This document shows, one piece after another, positions 41,704 to 51,309 of a stretch of DNA of 64,000 bases (position 1 is its first letter; each line of letters begins with the position of its first letter). A program made the translations under genes and the position numbers. The notes below the pieces were generated by a model that saw only the letters and a program-made list of their open reading frames with translations, was not told the DNA's origin and searched no databases. Source of the DNA: OLB4 sp002050165 (GTDB lineage: Bacteria > Bacteroidota > Ignavibacteria > Tepidaquicellales > Tepidaquicellaceae); the NCBI GenBank assembly GCA_030263475.1, contig SZPC01000001.1, positions 124,001 to 188,000 on the forward strand, in the 5' to 3' direction.

Positions 41704-44312
41704 TTTAGTTGCCCTTTCAATTTCTGAATCTTTTCTAAAGTTTCCTGTTGTTTTTTTCTCTCTGCTTCAATTATATGATGGGCAGCCTTTTCAAGAAATT
41801 TTTCGTTCTCGAGTTTTCCATTAATTGATTTCAGGTAACTTTGAAGTTTTTCAATTTCTCTCTCAAACTTTTCACGTTGTTTCTGAGGATCAATTAATCC
41901 TTCGAGTTTTAAAAATATTTCAAACCCTGCTTTAACCGATGAGACTGTATTTGAAGGGACAGTTGATTTGTTTTGAATGGTTTCGAGGGACTCAAGATTG
42001 CTTAATTGTATTATAAACCTTCTGAAATTTTCAATGAACTTCGTTTTATCAGATCTTAAAAGTAAGTTACATTTCTTTGAAAAGGGTATATCGTGTTCGG
42101 CTCTGAGATTACGAATACCTGTAATTAATTCCTGAAGTGTTTGAAAATCTCTCTCGATATTTTCATTGGATAGGTTCCCAATGTACTCCGGAAATCTTTC
42201 GAAACTGATTGACTTTTCCTTATACGAATCATCTGTTACTAAATGCCATATCTCTTCAGTAACAAATGGAATCACTGGGTGAAGGAGAATTAAAATATTT
42301 TGATAAATTCTAAGTGCAAAATTAAATCGTTCCTGTTTCGTGCTTTCAACCGTTTCAACTTTCAGAAGTTCGATGTACCAATCACAAAACTCAGACCAGA
42401 CGAAATTATAGAGTGTTTTTGCATAATCATTTAACCTATAATCCGTGAGATATTGTTCACACTTTTTAATTACACTGTTGAAACGGGATTCAATCCAAAC
42501 GGATACAACATCATTCGCATCAATTTGTTGCATAGAATTTGAATCTGTATTCATTATTAAAAACCGTCCGGCATTCCAAAGTTTAGTAATGAAGTTTCTG
42601 CCAAGTTCGGTATTTGATTCATCGAATAAAACATCATTTCCTAACGGTGCAAGATAGATTAAAGAAAACCTTAAAGCATCGGTTCCATACTTTTCCATAA
42701 GGTCAATTGGTTCAGGAGAATTTCCCAGACTCTTTGACATTTTCCTTCCCTGTCCATCGCGTACAATTGAATTAAAGTAAACGTCTTTAAACGGAATTTC
42801 TTTTTTATATTCCATTGCCGCCATTATCATTCTTGCTACCCAGAGAAAAATAATATCAGGTGCAGTTACTAAAAGGTCGGTCGGATAATAATAATCCAAA
42901 GATTCATTTGAATTGCTTTCCTTTTCGTTCGTCCATCCGAATACTGACATTGGCCAAAGCCACGAAGAAAACCACGTGTCCAATACATCAGGATCCTGAA
43001 TCCAATTTTCAGGATCAGCAGGTGGATTTGTATTGCAATAGATTTTAGCTGATTGTTTATGATACCAGATTGGAATCCTATGTCCCCACCAGAGCTGTCG
43101 GGATATGCACCAATCTTTTAAGTTGTCCAGCCAGTGGAAATATGTCTTTGTCCATTTTTCCGGATAAAACTTTACTGATTTATCCTTCACCACCTTGATT
43201 GCAGGTTCAGATAATTTTTTCATATCAACGAACCATTGGTCAGATAGATACGGCTCAATTACAGCATCAGTCTTTTGCCCATATGATACGTTGTGAACAT
43301 ATTCTTCCGTTTTATCAATCAAACCTTCGGAATTAAGTAGTTCAACGATTTTCTTTCTTGCCTCAAAAATGTTTAATCCTTCAAATTGTAAACCATTTTC
43401 GTTCATTCTTGAATCTTGCGTAAGTACATTAATTACTTCCAGATGGTGTCTTTTTCCGATTTCAAAATCATTTGGATCGTGCGCGGGGGTGATTTTTAAA
43501 GCTCCTGATCCAAAATCCGGATCTACATAGTTATCAGCAATTATTTTAATTCTCCGTTTTGCGATGGGTAATATAACGTACTTCCCGACAAATTCTTTAT
43601 ACCTTTCGTCATTAGGATTTACGGCAACCGCAGTGTCACCAAGCATGGTTTCAGGTCTTACAGTTGCTATCAAAATATATTTATCAGAATCTTCAAGGAA
43701 ATATTTTATGTAATAAAGTTTATCTGCTTTTTCCTTATAAACAATTTCGTCATCACTTAAAGCTGTGAGTGCGACAGGGTCCCAGTTTATAATTCTTTTA
43801 CCTTTGTAAATATATCCTTTATTGTACAGATCAACGAAAGTATTAATAACAGCTCTCGAGAGATCTTCATCCAACGTAAATTTTTCTTTTGACCAATCGA
43901 CTGATGCACCAAGCCTTCTCAACTGTTTCAAAATGTGTCCACCGTGCTTTTCTTTCCACTTCCAAGATTCCATTAAAAACTCTTCGCGGGTATAATCACT
44001 CTTTGATTTTCCTGATTTGGTTATTTGCTCGACGACTTTTTGTTGCGTCGCTATACCAGCATGATCTGTGCCCGGAACCCAACACACTTCAAACCCTTTC
44101 AAACGTTTATATCTACAGTAAATATCCTGTATTGTTGTATTAAGAATGTGTCCGATGTGTAACACTCCGGTCACGTTGGGTGGTGGGATTACAACTGAAT
44201 ATTTTTCTTTTCCGGGATTAGGTTTTGAGTTATATAGCTTTTTATCTTCCCAGAAATTTCGCCATTTTTGTTCTGTTTTTTTAAAATCGTAGGTTTTATC
44301 AAATTCATTCAT
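41694..44312 (-). CDS. valS: valyl-tRNA synthetase
   Basis: The 872-residue class I synthetase has the HIGH site in PPPNVTGVLHIGH (52-55), an editing domain (about 190-330), the KMSKS loop as GRKMSKSLGN (K524), an anticodon domain with WCDWYIELLK-like pattern (EFCDWYIELLKVE), and the C-terminal coiled-coil arm typical of ValS (from about 800). The start ATG overlaps the ParA gene stop by 8 nt. It is the last gene of a seven-gene - strand operon. Confidence 0.97.
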   Translation of the reverse strand: MNEFDKTYDFKKTEQKWRNFWEDKKLYNSKPNPGKEKYSVVIPPPNVTGVLHIGHILNTTIQDIYCRYKRLKGFEVCWVPGTDHAGIATQQKVVEQITKSGKSKSDYTREEFLMESWKWKEKHGGHILKQLRRLGASVDWSKEKFTLDEDLSRAVINTFVDLYNKGYIYKGKRIINWDPVALTALSDDEIVYKEKADKLYYIKYFLEDSDKYILIATVRPETMLGDTAVAVNPNDERYKEFVGKYVILPIAKRRIKIIADNYVDPDFGSGALKITPAHDPNDFEIGKRHHLEVINVLTQDSRMNENGLQFEGLNIFEARKKIVELLNSEGLIDKTEEYVHNVSYGQKTDAVIEPYLSDQWFVDMKKLSEPAIKVVKDKSVKFYPEKWTKTYFHWLDNLKDWCISRQLWWGHRIPIWYHKQSAKIYCNTNPPADPENWIQDPDVLDTWFSSWLWPMSVFGWTNEKESNSNESLDYYYPTDLLVTAPDIIFLWVARMIMAAMEYKKEIPFKDVYFNSIVRDGQGRKMSKSLGNSPEPIDLMEKYGTDALRFSLIYLAPLGNDVLFDESNTELGRNFITKLWNAGRFLIMNTDSNSMQQIDANDVVSVWIESRFNSVIKKCEQYLTDYRLNDYAKTLYNFVWSEFCDWYIELLKVETVESTKQERFNFALRIYQNILILLHPVIPFVTEEIWHLVTDDSYKEKSISFERFPEYIGNLSNENIERDFQTLQELITGIRNLRAEHDIPFSKKCNLLLRSDKTKFIENFRRFIIQLSNLESLETIQNKSTVPSNTVSSVKAGFEIFLKLEGLIDPQKQREKFEREIEKLQSYLKSINGKLENEKFLEKAAHHIIEAERKKQQETLEKIQKLKGQLNYL

Positions 44313-45108
44313 TTGTGGATATATTTTCAGATGTTATCATTTTCGATGAATTATTTTTTAGAATTTTATACGCCAATTCAAGGTATGCAATTGCGCCTTC
44401 GGAATCAATTTTATAAAGACACAGAGGTTTACCGTAAAAGGTTGCTTCGTTGAGTAAATTTGAACTTGGGATTACAATATCGAAAAGGTAATCTTTATAC
44501 CTTAAATTCATTTCTCTTTCAGAAATCTCTGTTACTTTTGAACCTTTTTCATACATTGTAAAGATAATTCCTTCCACTTCAAGTTTCGGATTAGAATTTT
44601 CCTTTATCCAGTTTAAATAGTTGAAAAGTTTATCAACTGCCTCTAATGATAAATGCCCACATTTAATAGGTATCAGAACGGAATCTGAAGCAGTAAGAGC
44701 ATTGGCCGTAATTCCACGGAATAGCGGAGGGCAATCGATAACTATGAAATCATACTGTTCCCTTAAATCTTTTAAAGCGTTTTTCAAGATGACTCTGTTA
44801 TCACTTGTCTTTGTAAATTTCTCATCGTGTTGGATGGAATTTATATTGGAAGGAACGAAATTAAGGTAATCGAGTTCAGTCTTATGAATTGCAAATGAAA
44901 GGGATCTGGTATAATTAAACACCTCCGAAATTCCGGCTTTTATTTTATCCTGAGTAAAGCCAAGCGCTATTGCTGATGACCCGAAAGGATCAACATCAAT
45001 TAATAATGTTTTCTTTTCTGCTACTGCAAGTGAAGCTGCAAGATTAACAGAAGTAGTTGTCTTACCCACTCCACCTTTTGGGACGAAGACTGAAATTACT
45101 TTGCCCAT
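44305..45108 (-). CDS. orphan ParA-family ATPase
   Basis: The 267-residue protein is a ParA/Soj/MinD-type P-loop ATPase with deviant Walker A KGGVGKTT (11-18, signature Lys 11), Walker A' LIDVDPFGSSAIALGF, and Walker B DFIVIDCPP. ParA proteins position chromosomes, plasmids or protein complexes by ATP-driven patterning. No parB gene is adjacent. It is embedded between an FAH-like gene (1-nt overlap) and valS (8-nt overlap), so the cargo is unclear. Confidence 0.88.
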   Translation of the reverse strand: MGKVISVFVPKGGVGKTTTSVNLAASLAVAEKKTLLIDVDPFGSSAIALGFTQDKIKAGISEVFNYTRSLSFAIHKTELDYLNFVPSNINSIQHDEKFTKTSDNRVILKNALKDLREQYDFIVIDCPPLFRGITANALTASDSVLIPIKCGHLSLEAVDKLFNYLNWIKENSNPKLEVEGIIFTMYEKGSKVTEISEREMNLRYKDYLFDIVIPSSNLLNEATFYGKPLCLYKIDSEGAIAYLELAYKILKNNSSKMITSENISTNE

Positions 45109-45773
45109 TATTCAATAATTGCTTCTAAAACTTTCTTGTTATTTAAAAATCCTTCGAGTATATCGCCGCTGTTAAGTGAGGTTACTCCAGATGGAGTGCC
45201 GGTGAAGATTAAATCTCCGGCTTCCAGTGCGAATATCGAATTTAGGTATTTTAAAATTTCTTCAAAAGAAAAGATCATATTTAGTGTATTACCGGTTTGT
45301 TTCGTCTCCCCATTAATTGAAAGTGAAAAATTAATTTCATTATTAATATTTTTTAAGTGATAAATTTCTGATATGGGAGCAGAATTTTTGAAACCTTTTG
45401 AAACACTCCATGGCATTCCATTCAATTTTGCATTTGTCTGAACGTCTCTCAAGGTAATATCAAAACCAAGAGCAATTCCTTGTACAACCGAGTTCAGGTT
45501 AAAATCGCTATTATTGAAATTCCTGAAAACAGCAAGTACTATTTCAACTTCATTTTGAATGTTATCAGAAATCTTCTTTTTGTTAACAACAGGGATTGAA
45601 ACTCTGCATCCTGATTTGCACAATGCTGATTTTGGTATTATAAAAACTACTGGTTCATTCGGTTGTGCAGCATCAGTAAATTCTTTAATATGATCGGGGT
45701 AATTCTTCCCTATACAGTAAATGTTACCGACCCTAAAGTTTTCGTTGCTATCTGCAAATGGAATTTCATTCAT
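45108..45773 (-). CDS. fumarylacetoacetate hydrolase family protein
   Basis: The 221-residue protein has the FAH fold pattern: NIYCIGKNYPDHIKEF, the metal Glu pair in NEVEIVLAVFRN, GFDITLRDVQ (metal Asp), and FTGTPSGVTSL at the end. Family members hydrolyse C-C bonds of beta-diketones, decarboxylate oxaloacetate, or hydrolyse acylpyruvates. YcgM-like acylpyruvase length fits. The actual substrate is unknown. It overlaps pyrC and parA by one base each. Confidence 0.87.
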   Translation of the reverse strand: MNEIPFADSNENFRVGNIYCIGKNYPDHIKEFTDAAQPNEPVVFIIPKSALCKSGCRVSIPVVNKKKISDNIQNEVEIVLAVFRNFNNSDFNLNSVVQGIALGFDITLRDVQTNAKLNGMPWSVSKGFKNSAPISEIYHLKNINNEINFSLSINGETKQTGNTLNMIFSFEEILKYLNSIFALEAGDLIFTGTPSGVTSLNSGDILEGFLNNKKVLEAIIE

Positions 45774-47056
45774 TATAAGTCTGAGAAATAAATCTGATTT
45801 TTATTAATGACAGCAACGGGTTTACATTTCGCTTTAAATCCATTGAACGGAGTATTCCTCGATTTTGATTTAAACTTCCCTTTATTAATTTTCCATTCCT
45901 TATTTACATTTAGAATAGTAAGATTAGCTGCCTCACCTTCCTTTATTTTCGGAGTTTCAATTTTAAGTATTTTTCTTGGATTGACAGCCAAATACTCTAC
46001 AAATCTTTTAAAAGAAATTACGTTTGTTTCTACGAGATATTTATATGATAGTCCGACACATGTTTCAAGTCCGATAATTCCAAAAGGCGCCTCATAAAAA
46101 CCCATACTTTTTTCATAGTCCGTGTGAGGTGCGTGATCAGTACACAAAACATTTATTGTGCCATCTCTCAGACCTTCTATCAATGCTTGCCTGTCATGTT
46201 CCGATCTCAGTGGAGGATTCATTTTTGCATTGGTATTAAATCCGAAACAGGCTTCTTCAGTTAATATAAAATGATGTGGACATACTTCAGTTGTTACATT
46301 TAAACCGTTTTTCTTTGCGTTTCTAATAAGCTCCACGCTGTCGGCGCACGATATATGTTGCAAATGATATCTCGCTCCTTTAATAAACTTAGTGATTAAT
46401 ATATCTCTGGCAACCATTACGGATTCGCTGATTGTCGGAATTGCCCTGAGACCCATTGAAGTTGATACTTTACCTTCATTCATAGCACCTTTATTCGATA
46501 GCGCTGTGGTTTCTGCATGTTGGATAAAAACTTTATCAAGTTGCACACAATATTCAAGTGCATAGCGCATTAACAAAGGGTCTTCGACCGGACTACCATC
46601 ATCAGTAAAACCTTTTACACCTGCATCGGAGAGTGACATGAATGCGGATAATTCCTTTCCAGCGCGTTTTTTTGTAACGCATCCGGTAAAATCGATATCT
46701 GCAAGAAGATTAGAATACCGCCTAATAAATGTTTCAATAATGTACGGTGAGTCCAAAGGTGGATCAGTGTTTGGCATACATAGAACACCTGTAAATCCAC
46801 CATTCATTGCAGCCGCTGCGCCAGTTAATATCGTCTCTTTGTGAGTAGGACCCGGCTCACGAAAATGTACATGCATATCGTAAAATCCTGGGGTACATGT
46901 ATAATCCTTTGCGTTTATTATCTGTATAGGCTTAATTGTAGTAGCAATATTAAATCCGATCTTTTCAATAATACCATCTATTATCAAAATATCCGAATAC
47001 TTATCGAGTTTTTGTTCGGGTGATACTATATGAATATTTTTTAAAAGTATGTTCAA
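45773..47056 (-). CDS. pyrC: dihydroorotase
   Basis: The 427-residue amidohydrolase closes carbamoyl-aspartate to dihydroorotate in pyrimidine synthesis. Zn and catalytic motifs are DMHVHFREPG (H62, H64), GFTDDGSPV (Asp), QHAE, QHIS and CTDHAPH. It is the long class I type. Upstream pyrB lies 1 nt away. Because catalytic residues are intact, it is not the inactive paralog found in some pyrB complexes. Confidence 0.94.
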   Translation of the reverse strand: MNILLKNIHIVSPEQKLDKYSDILIIDGIIEKIGFNIATTIKPIQIINAKDYTCTPGFYDMHVHFREPGPTHKETILTGAAAAMNGGFTGVLCMPNTDPPLDSPYIIETFIRRYSNLLADIDFTGCVTKKRAGKELSAFMSLSDAGVKGFTDDGSPVEDPLLMRYALEYCVQLDKVFIQHAETTALSNKGAMNEGKVSTSMGLRAIPTISESVMVARDILITKFIKGARYHLQHISCADSVELIRNAKKNGLNVTTEVCPHHFILTEEACFGFNTNAKMNPPLRSEHDRQALIEGLRDGTINVLCTDHAPHTDYEKSMGFYEAPFGIIGLETCVGLSYKYLVETNVISFKRFVEYLAVNPRKILKIETPKIKEGEAANLTILNVNKEWKINKGKFKSKSRNTPFNGFKAKCKPVAVINKNQIYFSDL

Positions 47057-47057
47057 T

Positions 47058-47966
47058 TTAACTGCCTGACATTAATTTAAAAAGTGCGAGTTTTACAGCC
47101 AGTCCGTTTGTTACTTGTTCAAAGATAAAGAGATTATCCAAATCCAGTATATCCTCGTCAAGTTCAACATTCTTATTGAATGGTCCTGGATGAAGAATCG
47201 CAATATTCTCATTCAGTTTCAATCTCTCAGAGTTTATCCCAAAAAATTTCCTGTATTCGTTCAGAGATGAAATTGAGTTCCCTGCTTCCCGTTCCAACTG
47301 TACCCTAAGTAAAATTAAAGCATCGTTATTTTTAATTGCAAAATTAATATCATTACAAACTGAAACACCGAGCGAGCTGATATTTCGGGGTATGAACACA
47401 TTCGGGCCACATACTGAAATATTTGCCTTCAGTTTTGATAATGCAAAAATATCAGATAGTGCAACTCTGCTATGTGAAATGTCTCCTACAATACAAACCT
47501 TCTTGTTTTTCAAATTACCGAAATGTTCCCTCAAGGTAAACATATCCAATAATGCTTGCGTCGGATGCTCATTTGTTCCATCTCCCGCATTGATGATTTG
47601 CGATTTTGTGAAATTGAGAAGTAAGTTTGTGAAACCCGGAGTTGGATGTCTTGATATTATAAAATCGAATTTCAGTGCATCTATATTTCTAATTGTATCA
47701 ATTATGGATTCTCCTTTTGCCAGTGATGAATTTTCAGGGTTGAAATTTGTTATGTTTAACCCGGATAAGTTTTCTGCTCTTTCAAATGATAATCTGGTTC
47801 TTGTTGAATTTTCAAAGAATAGATTTAAAACCGATTTCCCTTTTAAATTTTCAATGGATTCATTGCTTAGCAAAAGTTTTTTCTGCACAGAAGTTTCATC
47901 TAATATATCCGTAATTTGCCCGACTGACAAATTATAGATACCGGTAAGATGTTTCAGGTATTTCAT
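47058..47966 (-). CDS. pyrB: aspartate carbamoyltransferase catalytic subunit
   Basis: The 302-residue protein joins carbamoyl phosphate and aspartate. Motifs: carbamoyl phosphate site FFENSTRTRLSFE (50-62, S54-T55-R56-T57-R58), HPTQALLDMFTL, and ILHPGPFNKNVELDEDI near the end. It lies 1 nt from pyrC, with which some bacteria form a complex. No pyrI gene is nearby, so it probably lacks the nucleotide-controlled regulatory subunit. Confidence 0.96.
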   Translation of the reverse strand: MKYLKHLTGIYNLSVGQITDILDETSVQKKLLLSNESIENLKGKSVLNLFFENSTRTRLSFERAENLSGLNITNFNPENSSLAKGESIIDTIRNIDALKFDFIISRHPTPGFTNLLLNFTKSQIINAGDGTNEHPTQALLDMFTLREHFGNLKNKKVCIVGDISHSRVALSDIFALSKLKANISVCGPNVFIPRNISSLGVSVCNDINFAIKNNDALILLRVQLEREAGNSISSLNEYRKFFGINSERLKLNENIAILHPGPFNKNVELDEDILDLDNLFIFEQVTNGLAVKLALFKLMSGS

Positions 47967-47969
47967 AAA

Positions 47970-48746
47970 TTAACCCACTAAGAAGTTCCAGAGTATTGCG
48001 TCAAGAATTAGAATCATCGCAGAGGTAATAACAAAGGCTTTAATTGTTGATAGACCCACACCTTGCGCACCGCCTCTCGTTTGAAAGCCAACGTAACAAC
48101 CGATCGATGATATTGCCGCGCCAAAAAATACAGCTTTAGTGATAGCAATCATCACATCACCAAATTCGTAAATTGATTTGAATCCAGACATAAAACTATC
48201 GGATGAAACTTCAAGAAAATATACTGCAACCAGGTATGAACCAAATATTCCGATAGCGCTGGCGTAAATCACCAATACAGGTAACATTGCGGTAGTTGCA
48301 ATAATTCTGGGCATCGCGAGATACCTGACAGGATTTATTGCCATTGCTTCAAGAGCATCAATTTGTTCCGTGACCTTCATAGTCCCCAATTCAGCAGCAA
48401 TTGATGCACCAATTCTCCCCGCGAGCACAAGGGCGGTTAATACCGGACCAAGTTCAATGATTATCGCCTTCGGAGTTGCAGTACCAAGTATTTCTACCGG
48501 CAGTAAACCTTTAATCTGAAAGGCTGCCTGCCAGCTCGAAACAGCACCGGTGAATATCCCGATTATTGATACTAAAACAAAAGAGTTAACCCCTACATGC
48601 ACCATCTGTTGAAAAATAAGCTGTCGGTCTCGAAATACTCTCGGCAGACTTTTAAAAACCCCGAGAAATAATATCCCGATTTGCCCTAAGTCCGCAAAAA
48701 ATGAATGGACCTTTGTTTCATATATGCGTAACAATTTTTTTATCAA
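47970..48746 (-). CDS. MlaE-family ABC transporter permease
   Basis: The 258-residue protein has about five or six membrane segments and the MlaE signature: GPVLTALVLAGRIGASIAAELGTMKVTEQIDALEAM (in part), then PRIIATTAMLPVLVIYA. MlaE moves phospholipids between the outer and inner membrane with MlaF and an MCE protein (MlaD). Neither partner gene is next to it. It overlaps the CorC-like gene by 4 nt. Confidence 0.9.
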   Translation of the reverse strand: MIKKLLRIYETKVHSFFADLGQIGILFLGVFKSLPRVFRDRQLIFQQMVHVGVNSFVLVSIIGIFTGAVSSWQAAFQIKGLLPVEILGTATPKAIIIELGPVLTALVLAGRIGASIAAELGTMKVTEQIDALEAMAINPVRYLAMPRIIATTAMLPVLVIYASAIGIFGSYLVAVYFLEVSSDSFMSGFKSIYEFGDVMIAITKAVFFGAAISSIGCYVGFQTRGGAQGVGLSTIKAFVITSAMILILDAILWNFLVG

Positions 48747-50047
48747 CTTCGCTGAATTTTAATTTGTAGCAGCCTGTTCCCGGTTTTCTTCATGATTGTA
48801 AAAACTAATCCCTTGTAGTCAATTCGTTCGTAAATTTCAGGTATATGCCCGGTAACCGTCTGAAGAAATCCGCTCAATGTTTGATACTCGTCGTTATCTT
48901 CCGGAATGTCGGTATTAAATCTTTTATTGAATTCTTCGATTGAAATATCTGGATTTACAAGAAACATACCTTTTTTATCACGCTTTATTTTCTCAGTTTC
49001 GATATCGTATTCATCTTCAATTTCACCAACTATTTCCTCAAGTATATCTTCCAAGGTTATTAAACCCTCGACACCGCCATGTTCATTTACAACGATCCCG
49101 ATGTGTATTCTTTTCTTTTGGAAATCTTTTAATATCTCACCGATGTGTTTATTCTCCGGTATAAAATGTACAGGTCTGATAATTTCATTAAGGAGAATTA
49201 AATCCTTGTGTTCAGCCGCACCGATCAAATCTTTCGAATAAATAATACCAATAATATTGTCAATGGAATCTTTATAAACCGGGATCCTTGAATATCCGTC
49301 TTCAATGACGATTTGGATTATCCGCTCACGGTTTTCATCTATATCAATCGCAGTCATCATGTTACGGGGTACCATGATTTCTTTTGCCGTTTTATCGTTG
49401 AAATCAAATATTTTTTCGATAAGCGCATGCTCAGTCTGGTCAATTACTCCGGTCTTCCTCCCTTCAAGTATAATTTGTCTGATCTCTTCTTCGGAATGAA
49501 AAGCTTCTTCAGCAGTAAGCTTTTCTATTCCGATCAATTTAAGAATTAAATTTGCAGATGTATTAAGTAGCCAAATGAAAGGTTTGAAAATTTTATAAAA
49601 CATTCTAAGCGGTCTGGATAAAAACACGCTGATATTTATGTAGTGTCTTATAGCAATTGCTTTTGGTGCCAGTTCACCAACAGTAATGGTGAAATATGTA
49701 ATGAATCCCAGCCCGATAAATACACTTAGAGTTTTTGAAAAAGTGGAAGATAAACTGAAGTAGTCGAACAAAGGAGATAGTAATCCAAAGAACACATCTT
49801 CTCCAATCCAACCCAACAAAAGGTTTACTATTGTTATACCAAGTTGACATGCGGAAATATAGCTTTGCAGTTCAGTTAAGATTTGCTTTGTAATTTTTGC
49901 ATTGCTGCTGCCTTTTGAAATCAGGAGTTCAAGTTCGGTTGTTCTGGTTCTGACAATGGCATACTCGGTTGCAACAAATAGTGCGTTTACAAAAACGAGC
50001 ATGAATATTAATAGGATCTCCAATAAAACAGATTCAATGTTAATCAT
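48743..50047 (-). CDS. hemolysin/CorC-family CNNM-CBS protein
   Basis: The 434-residue protein has the HlyC/CorC layout: a DUF21/CNNM transmembrane domain (residues 1 to about 190, starting LLEILLIFMLVFVNALFVATEYAIV), two CBS domains (about 205-330; IPVYKDSIDNIIGIIYSKDL), and a C-terminal transporter-associated domain (about 345-430). Relatives handle Mg2+ or Co2+ efflux. It heads the operon running to valS. Confidence 0.9.
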   Translation of the reverse strand: MINIESVLLEILLIFMLVFVNALFVATEYAIVRTRTTELELLISKGSSNAKITKQILTELQSYISACQLGITIVNLLLGWIGEDVFFGLLSPLFDYFSLSSTFSKTLSVFIGLGFITYFTITVGELAPKAIAIRHYINISVFLSRPLRMFYKIFKPFIWLLNTSANLILKLIGIEKLTAEEAFHSEEEIRQIILEGRKTGVIDQTEHALIEKIFDFNDKTAKEIMVPRNMMTAIDIDENRERIIQIVIEDGYSRIPVYKDSIDNIIGIIYSKDLIGAAEHKDLILLNEIIRPVHFIPENKHIGEILKDFQKKRIHIGIVVNEHGGVEGLITLEDILEEIVGEIEDEYDIETEKIKRDKKGMFLVNPDISIEEFNKRFNTDIPEDNDEYQTLSGFLQTVTGHIPEIYERIDYKGLVFTIMKKTGNRLLQIKIQRS

Positions 50048-50137
50048 TGATCAGAATACCCTATTTTTAAATATAAAAGTGAAAAACTGTGAGTGGTAAT
50101 TATCTGAGTCTGTATCGTCTGGATCCAATTCAGCTAT

Positions 50138-50803
50138 TTATTTTGTAAATATCATTTTTTTTATATCAGACGAAGTAGGAGTTTGAAGTTTATAAAGGTA
50201 AATTCCGCTTGAGATGTCAACGTAATCATTGACATCAAAGCGGACACTGTATTTACCCGGTTGTTTAAATTCATCTACCAGAATTGCAACTTCTTTACCG
50301 GCAAGATTGTATACTTTTAAACTTATGAATCCAGGACTTAAAACTTCATACGGGATAGTTGTAGAGGGGTTAAATGGGTTCGGATTATTTTGATAAAGTT
50401 TTGTATTGGAAAGATTGGTAACACCAACTTTAATTTCCTTAGTGTTTATTTCGAGGTTACTTTCATCGAGAATAACTATTCGAAAATAATACACTCCATT
50501 TTCTTTCACTTTCGTTTGATACGAATAATTAACCGCTTTTTGTTGATTATCGTTTGAGGTAACTTTCTTAACTTTAAACCTCTTCAGTAACTCCCAATTA
50601 TTATTTCCAGGACGTTTTATTTCAACGTGGATTAAATTGATCTTCTCTTGATTAACAATGTTCCAGACGATATTAATTTTGTCATTTACGATTTGGGCGG
50701 TTAACTCAGAAATCTCGTTGTTTTGTTGAGCGATTAAAAATGACGGATTCGAGAGAGCGGCTACTATTACCGCAAATAAAATGTTAAGTATAATTTTCTT
50801 CAT
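50138..50803 (-). CDS. type IX secreted cargo protein
   Basis: The 221-residue protein has a signal peptide (ends FLIAQ), a fibronectin-III-like passenger (about 30-128; ISELTAQIVNDKINIVWNI) and a sorting domain with LYQNNPNPFNPSTTIPYEV, VYNLAGKEVAILV and GIYLYKLQ, ending KKMIFTK. It is probably exported by the type IX system. Its start overlaps the nuoI stop by 4 nt (ATGA), so the two are translated from one message. Confidence 0.84.
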   Translation of the reverse strand: MKKIILNILFAVIVAALSNPSFLIAQQNNEISELTAQIVNDKINIVWNIVNQEKINLIHVEIKRPGNNNWELLKRFKVKKVTSNDNQQKAVNYSYQTKVKENGVYYFRIVILDESNLEINTKEIKVGVTNLSNTKLYQNNPNPFNPSTTIPYEVLSPGFISLKVYNLAGKEVAILVDEFKQPGKYSVRFDVNDYVDISSGIYLYKLQTPTSSDIKKMIFTK

Positions 50804-51300
50804 GCTCTGTATTGCTGTAAAAATTCAATTCTCTTCTCAAGTTTTTCTTTTGGAATGAGAAGTTTATCCTTTCCGAAAATTGCCTCCTCCTGTGAACTGA
50901 AAACCAGTTCATATTCGTCGCTCATTATAATAGCTTCTTCGGGACAAACTTCCTCACAAAAGCCGCAAAATATGCATCGAACCATGTTTATCTCAAACTT
51001 TTCGGGATAGCGTTCCTTTTCACGATCTGTTTCACCGGCTTGAACTTCAATGGCTAAAGCCGGGCAAACTCGGGCACACAATCCGCAAGCTACGCATCGC
51101 TCGGATCCGTCCTCTTCCTGTACAAGAACCGGACGACCACGATAAGCAGACGGCGGAATCCATCTCTCTTCAGGATATTGTCTTGTGAACTTTGGTCTGA
51201 AAATTTGTTTCCAGGTTAACACTAATCCCTGTAATATTTGAGGGATGTATGTATTTTCGAAAACAGTCAGATCTTTTTTCTTTACGATTGGCATCTTCAA
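50800..51300 (-). CDS. nuoI: NADH-quinone oxidoreductase subunit I (2x 4Fe-4S)
   Basis: The 166-residue protein has two ferredoxin motifs, CVACGLCARVCP (C69, C72, C75, C79) and CIFCGFCEEVCP (C109, C112, C115, C119), an N-terminal amphipathic helix (QILQGLVLTWKQIF) and the family's RPKFTRQYPEERW, which fit NuoI. NuoI carries clusters N6a and N6b toward the quinone. ATG 51300 or 51294 could be used. No other nuo gene is adjacent: both neighbours encode type IX cargo proteins. Confidence 0.9.
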   Translation of the reverse strand: MKMPIVKKKDLTVFENTYIPQILQGLVLTWKQIFRPKFTRQYPEERWIPPSAYRGRPVLVQEEDGSERCVACGLCARVCPALAIEVQAGETDREKERYPEKFEINMVRCIFCGFCEEVCPEEAIIMSDEYELVFSSQEEAIFGKDKLLIPKEKLEKRIEFLQQYRA

Positions 51301-51309
51301 ATTTGTATT

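Noticed and set aside
47392..47937. 181-residue open frame antisense to pyrB
   Set aside because: It mirrors a highly conserved pyrB coding region and shows no domain; low stop frequency on that strand explains it.
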